36,519 nt of DNA, taken from the NCBI GenBank assembly GCA_028279885.1, contig JANQMX010000071.1:1-36519 (forward strand), read 5' to 3'. The DNA is from Rhodovibrionaceae bacterium (GTDB taxonomy: Bacteria; Pseudomonadota; Alphaproteobacteria; Kiloniellales; DSM-21159). Both the position numbers and the translations under genes were made by a program. The notes beneath the pieces are model-generated. The model was not told the origin of the DNA, searched no databases, and saw only the letters and a program-made list of their open reading frames with translations. Within the stretch, counting starts at the first letter, position 1. Each line of letters opens with the position of its first letter. Below, in pieces: positions 35,369 to 36,519 of this stretch.

Positions 35369-35914
35369 TCACAGCGGCCGGCGGGTTTCTTTGTCCGGCT
35401 CGATGCCGAGGCTGAGCATGTTGCCCGCCGTCGAGGGATCGATGCCCAGGCCGTTGTGCCGGGCGGCCCGCGCCGCATGCCAAAGAATGTCCGGGAAGCC
35501 CTCGATCGTCGAATCGAAGGACAGCTTCTGACCGTCGCCCTTCAGGGTCAGCTGCATGTGGCCGCCGCTGCCGCTCTTGTGTTCGCGCCGGGTGCCGAAA
35601 AAGCGCAGGCGCACGTGGGACAGCTTGGACCAGGGCAGGGCGGCGGTACCGAAGACCTTGGTGAAGATGCCCTCGTCGTTGACGGCGACCCGCAGCAGCT
35701 GCTGCCGCAGGGTGCGGAGGCCGAAGGCGAGGAAGAGCAGCGACAGGACGAAGAAGATCCCGCCGACGATGCTGAGCTTGTCGTCGAGCGAAAAGAAGAC
35801 GGTCAACGCGATGCCCAGGCCGAACAGGGCGCGCAGATAGTCGCCGATCAGGCTGCGCGGCACGTGGCGATAGAAGGTCGTCTCGCTTGCCGTCTCGCTG
35901 CTTATCTCGCTCAT
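35369..35914 (-). CDS. Two-helix membrane protein with PH-like domain, unknown function
   Basis: 181 aa; no named family recognised. Two membrane helices lie at about residues 24-43 (YLRALFGLGIALTVFFSL) and 48-66 (IVGGIFFVLSLLFLAFGL), followed by a soluble domain (RVAVNDEGIFTKVFGTAALPWSKLSHVRLRFFG), whose pattern resembles bacterial PH/YdbT-like membrane proteins. The ATG start has CGGAGC just upstream. It ends 99 nt before the ABC ATPase start, on the same strand, but whether it is part of that operon is unclear. Confidence 0.75.
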   Translation of the reverse strand: MSEISSETASETTFYRHVPRSLIGDYLRALFGLGIALTVFFSLDDKLSIVGGIFFVLSLLFLAFGLRTLRQQLLRVAVNDEGIFTKVFGTAALPWSKLSHVRLRFFGTRREHKSGSGGHMQLTLKGDGQKLSFDSTIEGFPDILWHAARAARHNGLGIDPSTAGNMLSLGIEPDKETRRPL

Positions 35915-36113
35915 GGAGCTCCGGTCGGTGCTATCCGTTCGTGGCGTCGGACCAAGGGCGCGCCTCTCGCCTCCGCATTATGGTGGCGTCTCCTCTCGCG
36001 GGGGGCAAGCGTGACGGCGCCTGCGGCGCTGTGCGGCACCGGCCCACAACCCCTCTCGGCCGCCCTATTGTCCACAATTCCGTGGGCTCGACGACCGAGG
36101 TGCGCAGCAAGTC
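35915..36113. other. Non-coding stretch upstream of the membrane protein gene
   Basis: About 200 nt before the repeat array. It should hold the promoter of the membrane protein gene on the minus strand, but no convincing -35/-10 pair was found. Overlapping open frames here have no family signature and look spurious. Confidence 0.6.
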
Positions 36114-36451
36114 CGTCGCCGCACCACAGACTGTCACCCCGGCCAAGGGCGAAGCCCGCGAGCCGGGGTCCATTCCGCGGCCCGTGCCAAGCCTTGCCAT
36201 GGACCCCGGATGTCGCCTCTCACGAGGCTCCTCCGGGGTGACGAGTGGAGGTGAAGCGCACGGACGTCGCCACACCACAGTCTGTCACCCCGGCCCCCGA
36301 GCCGGGGTCCATTCCTCAGCCCGCACCAAGCCCAACCATGGACCCCGGATGTCGCCTCTGACGAGGCTCCTTCGGGGTGACGAGTGGAGGTGAAGCGCAC
36401 GGACGCCGCCACACCACAGTCTGTCACCCCGGCCCCCGAGCCGGGGTCCAT
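36114..36451. repeat. Tandem palindromic repeat array (two full and one partial unit)
   Basis: Units at 36114-36264 (151 bp), 36265-36403 (139 bp) and 36404-36451 (first 48 bp only); unit 1 differs from unit 2 mainly by a 12-bp insertion. Each full unit is nested inverted repeat: outer arms TCACCCCGG (36134, 36285) and CGGGGTGA (ending 36241, 36380), inner arms CCGGGGTCCAT (36163, 36302) and ATGGACCCCGG (36199, 36338). The spacing rules out CRISPR (arms far longer than spacers would be, no unique spacers). The same family appears at the window start. Confidence 0.9.
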
Positions 36452-36519
36452 ATGTGGACGGCCCCCTTTTTGCCAGAGCGTGAAGTTGGTTTTGACCGGG
36501 TCGCTTGCATCCATATGTC
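36452..36519. other. Non-coding tail after the repeat array
   Basis: 68 nt to the window end. The third repeat unit stops abruptly at CCAT, followed by unrelated sequence. A 9-bp direct repeat TCCATATGT occurs at 36447-36455 and 36510-36518. No gene start can be supported here. Confidence 0.5.

Noticed and set aside
36114-36451. CRISPR array
   Set aside because: The units are 139-151 bp with internal inverted repeats and no short unique spacers; no cas gene is nearby.
36134-36514. Minus-strand open frame of 126 codons over the terminal repeats
   Set aside because: Its translation is mostly repeat-derived (MDPGSGAG-type text in each unit) and there is no ribosome site; such frames are a usual by-product of these palindromes.
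36447-36518. 9-bp direct repeat TCCATATGT as a target-site duplication
   Set aside because: The 54 bp between the copies have no terminal inverted repeats, and one copy overlaps the repeat unit's end; chance is more likely.

Overview
The window is a GC-rich chromosomal segment from an alphaproteobacterium, most likely of the Rhodospirillales/Rhodovibrionales type. The main reasons are the compact order mnmE-mnmG-rsmG-parA-parB with two perfect parS sites, the following leuS-lptE-holA block with a DUF3576 lipoprotein gene upstream of leuS, frequent GTG/TTG starts, and a 16-stranded-type porin. This gene order normally lies close to the replication origin. No phage, transposase, CRISPR array, rRNA or tRNA was recognised.

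Layout. 1-81: remnant of a palindromic dispersed repeat. 116-2619 (minus): a DUF255/thioredoxin-fold protein overlapping a DNA methyltransferase-type repair gene (ogt). 2853-9146 (plus): nitroreductase, then tRNA modification (mnmE, mnmG), 16S rRNA methylation (rsmG) and chromosome partitioning (parA, parB). One parS lies between mnmE and mnmG and a second lies inside the rsmG coding sequence. 9174-14031 (minus): holA, lptE, leuS and a DUF3576 lipoprotein. 14174-16334: two divergent sulfotransferase genes, one with TPR repeats. 16523-17727: porin with a clear intrinsic terminator. 17781-21022: YggS-type PLP protein, L,D-transpeptidase, an Ala/Pro-rich unknown protein and a kynurenine-formamidase-like hydrolase.

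21061-25034 (plus) holds signalling-type genes: an orphan OmpR-family response regulator, a metallo-beta-lactamase-fold hydrolase, a SAM methyltransferase and a membrane-bound class III nucleotide cyclase. 25035-25403 is non-coding and holds a second type of palindromic repeat. 25404-29663 is a small glycan-modification-like island: a DxD glycosyltransferase, a TPR-glycosyltransferase, a TylF-type O-methyltransferase and another DxD glycosyltransferase. 29660-35269 (minus) is an oligopeptide-type ABC importer (fused double ATPase, two permeases) followed by an amidase, with no substrate-binding protein gene in the window. 35369-35914 is a small membrane protein. 35915-36519 is non-coding and carries two full tandem copies and one truncated copy of the repeat family also seen at the window start.

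Nothing here is convincingly a wholly new system. The points most worth a second look are the parS embedded in rsmG, the cyclase with a substituted transition-state arginine beside an orphan regulator and hydrolase, the transporter lacking a binding protein, the sulfotransferase and glycosyltransferase genes, and the repeats at both ends. All functions are read from sequence motifs alone; no database search was possible.
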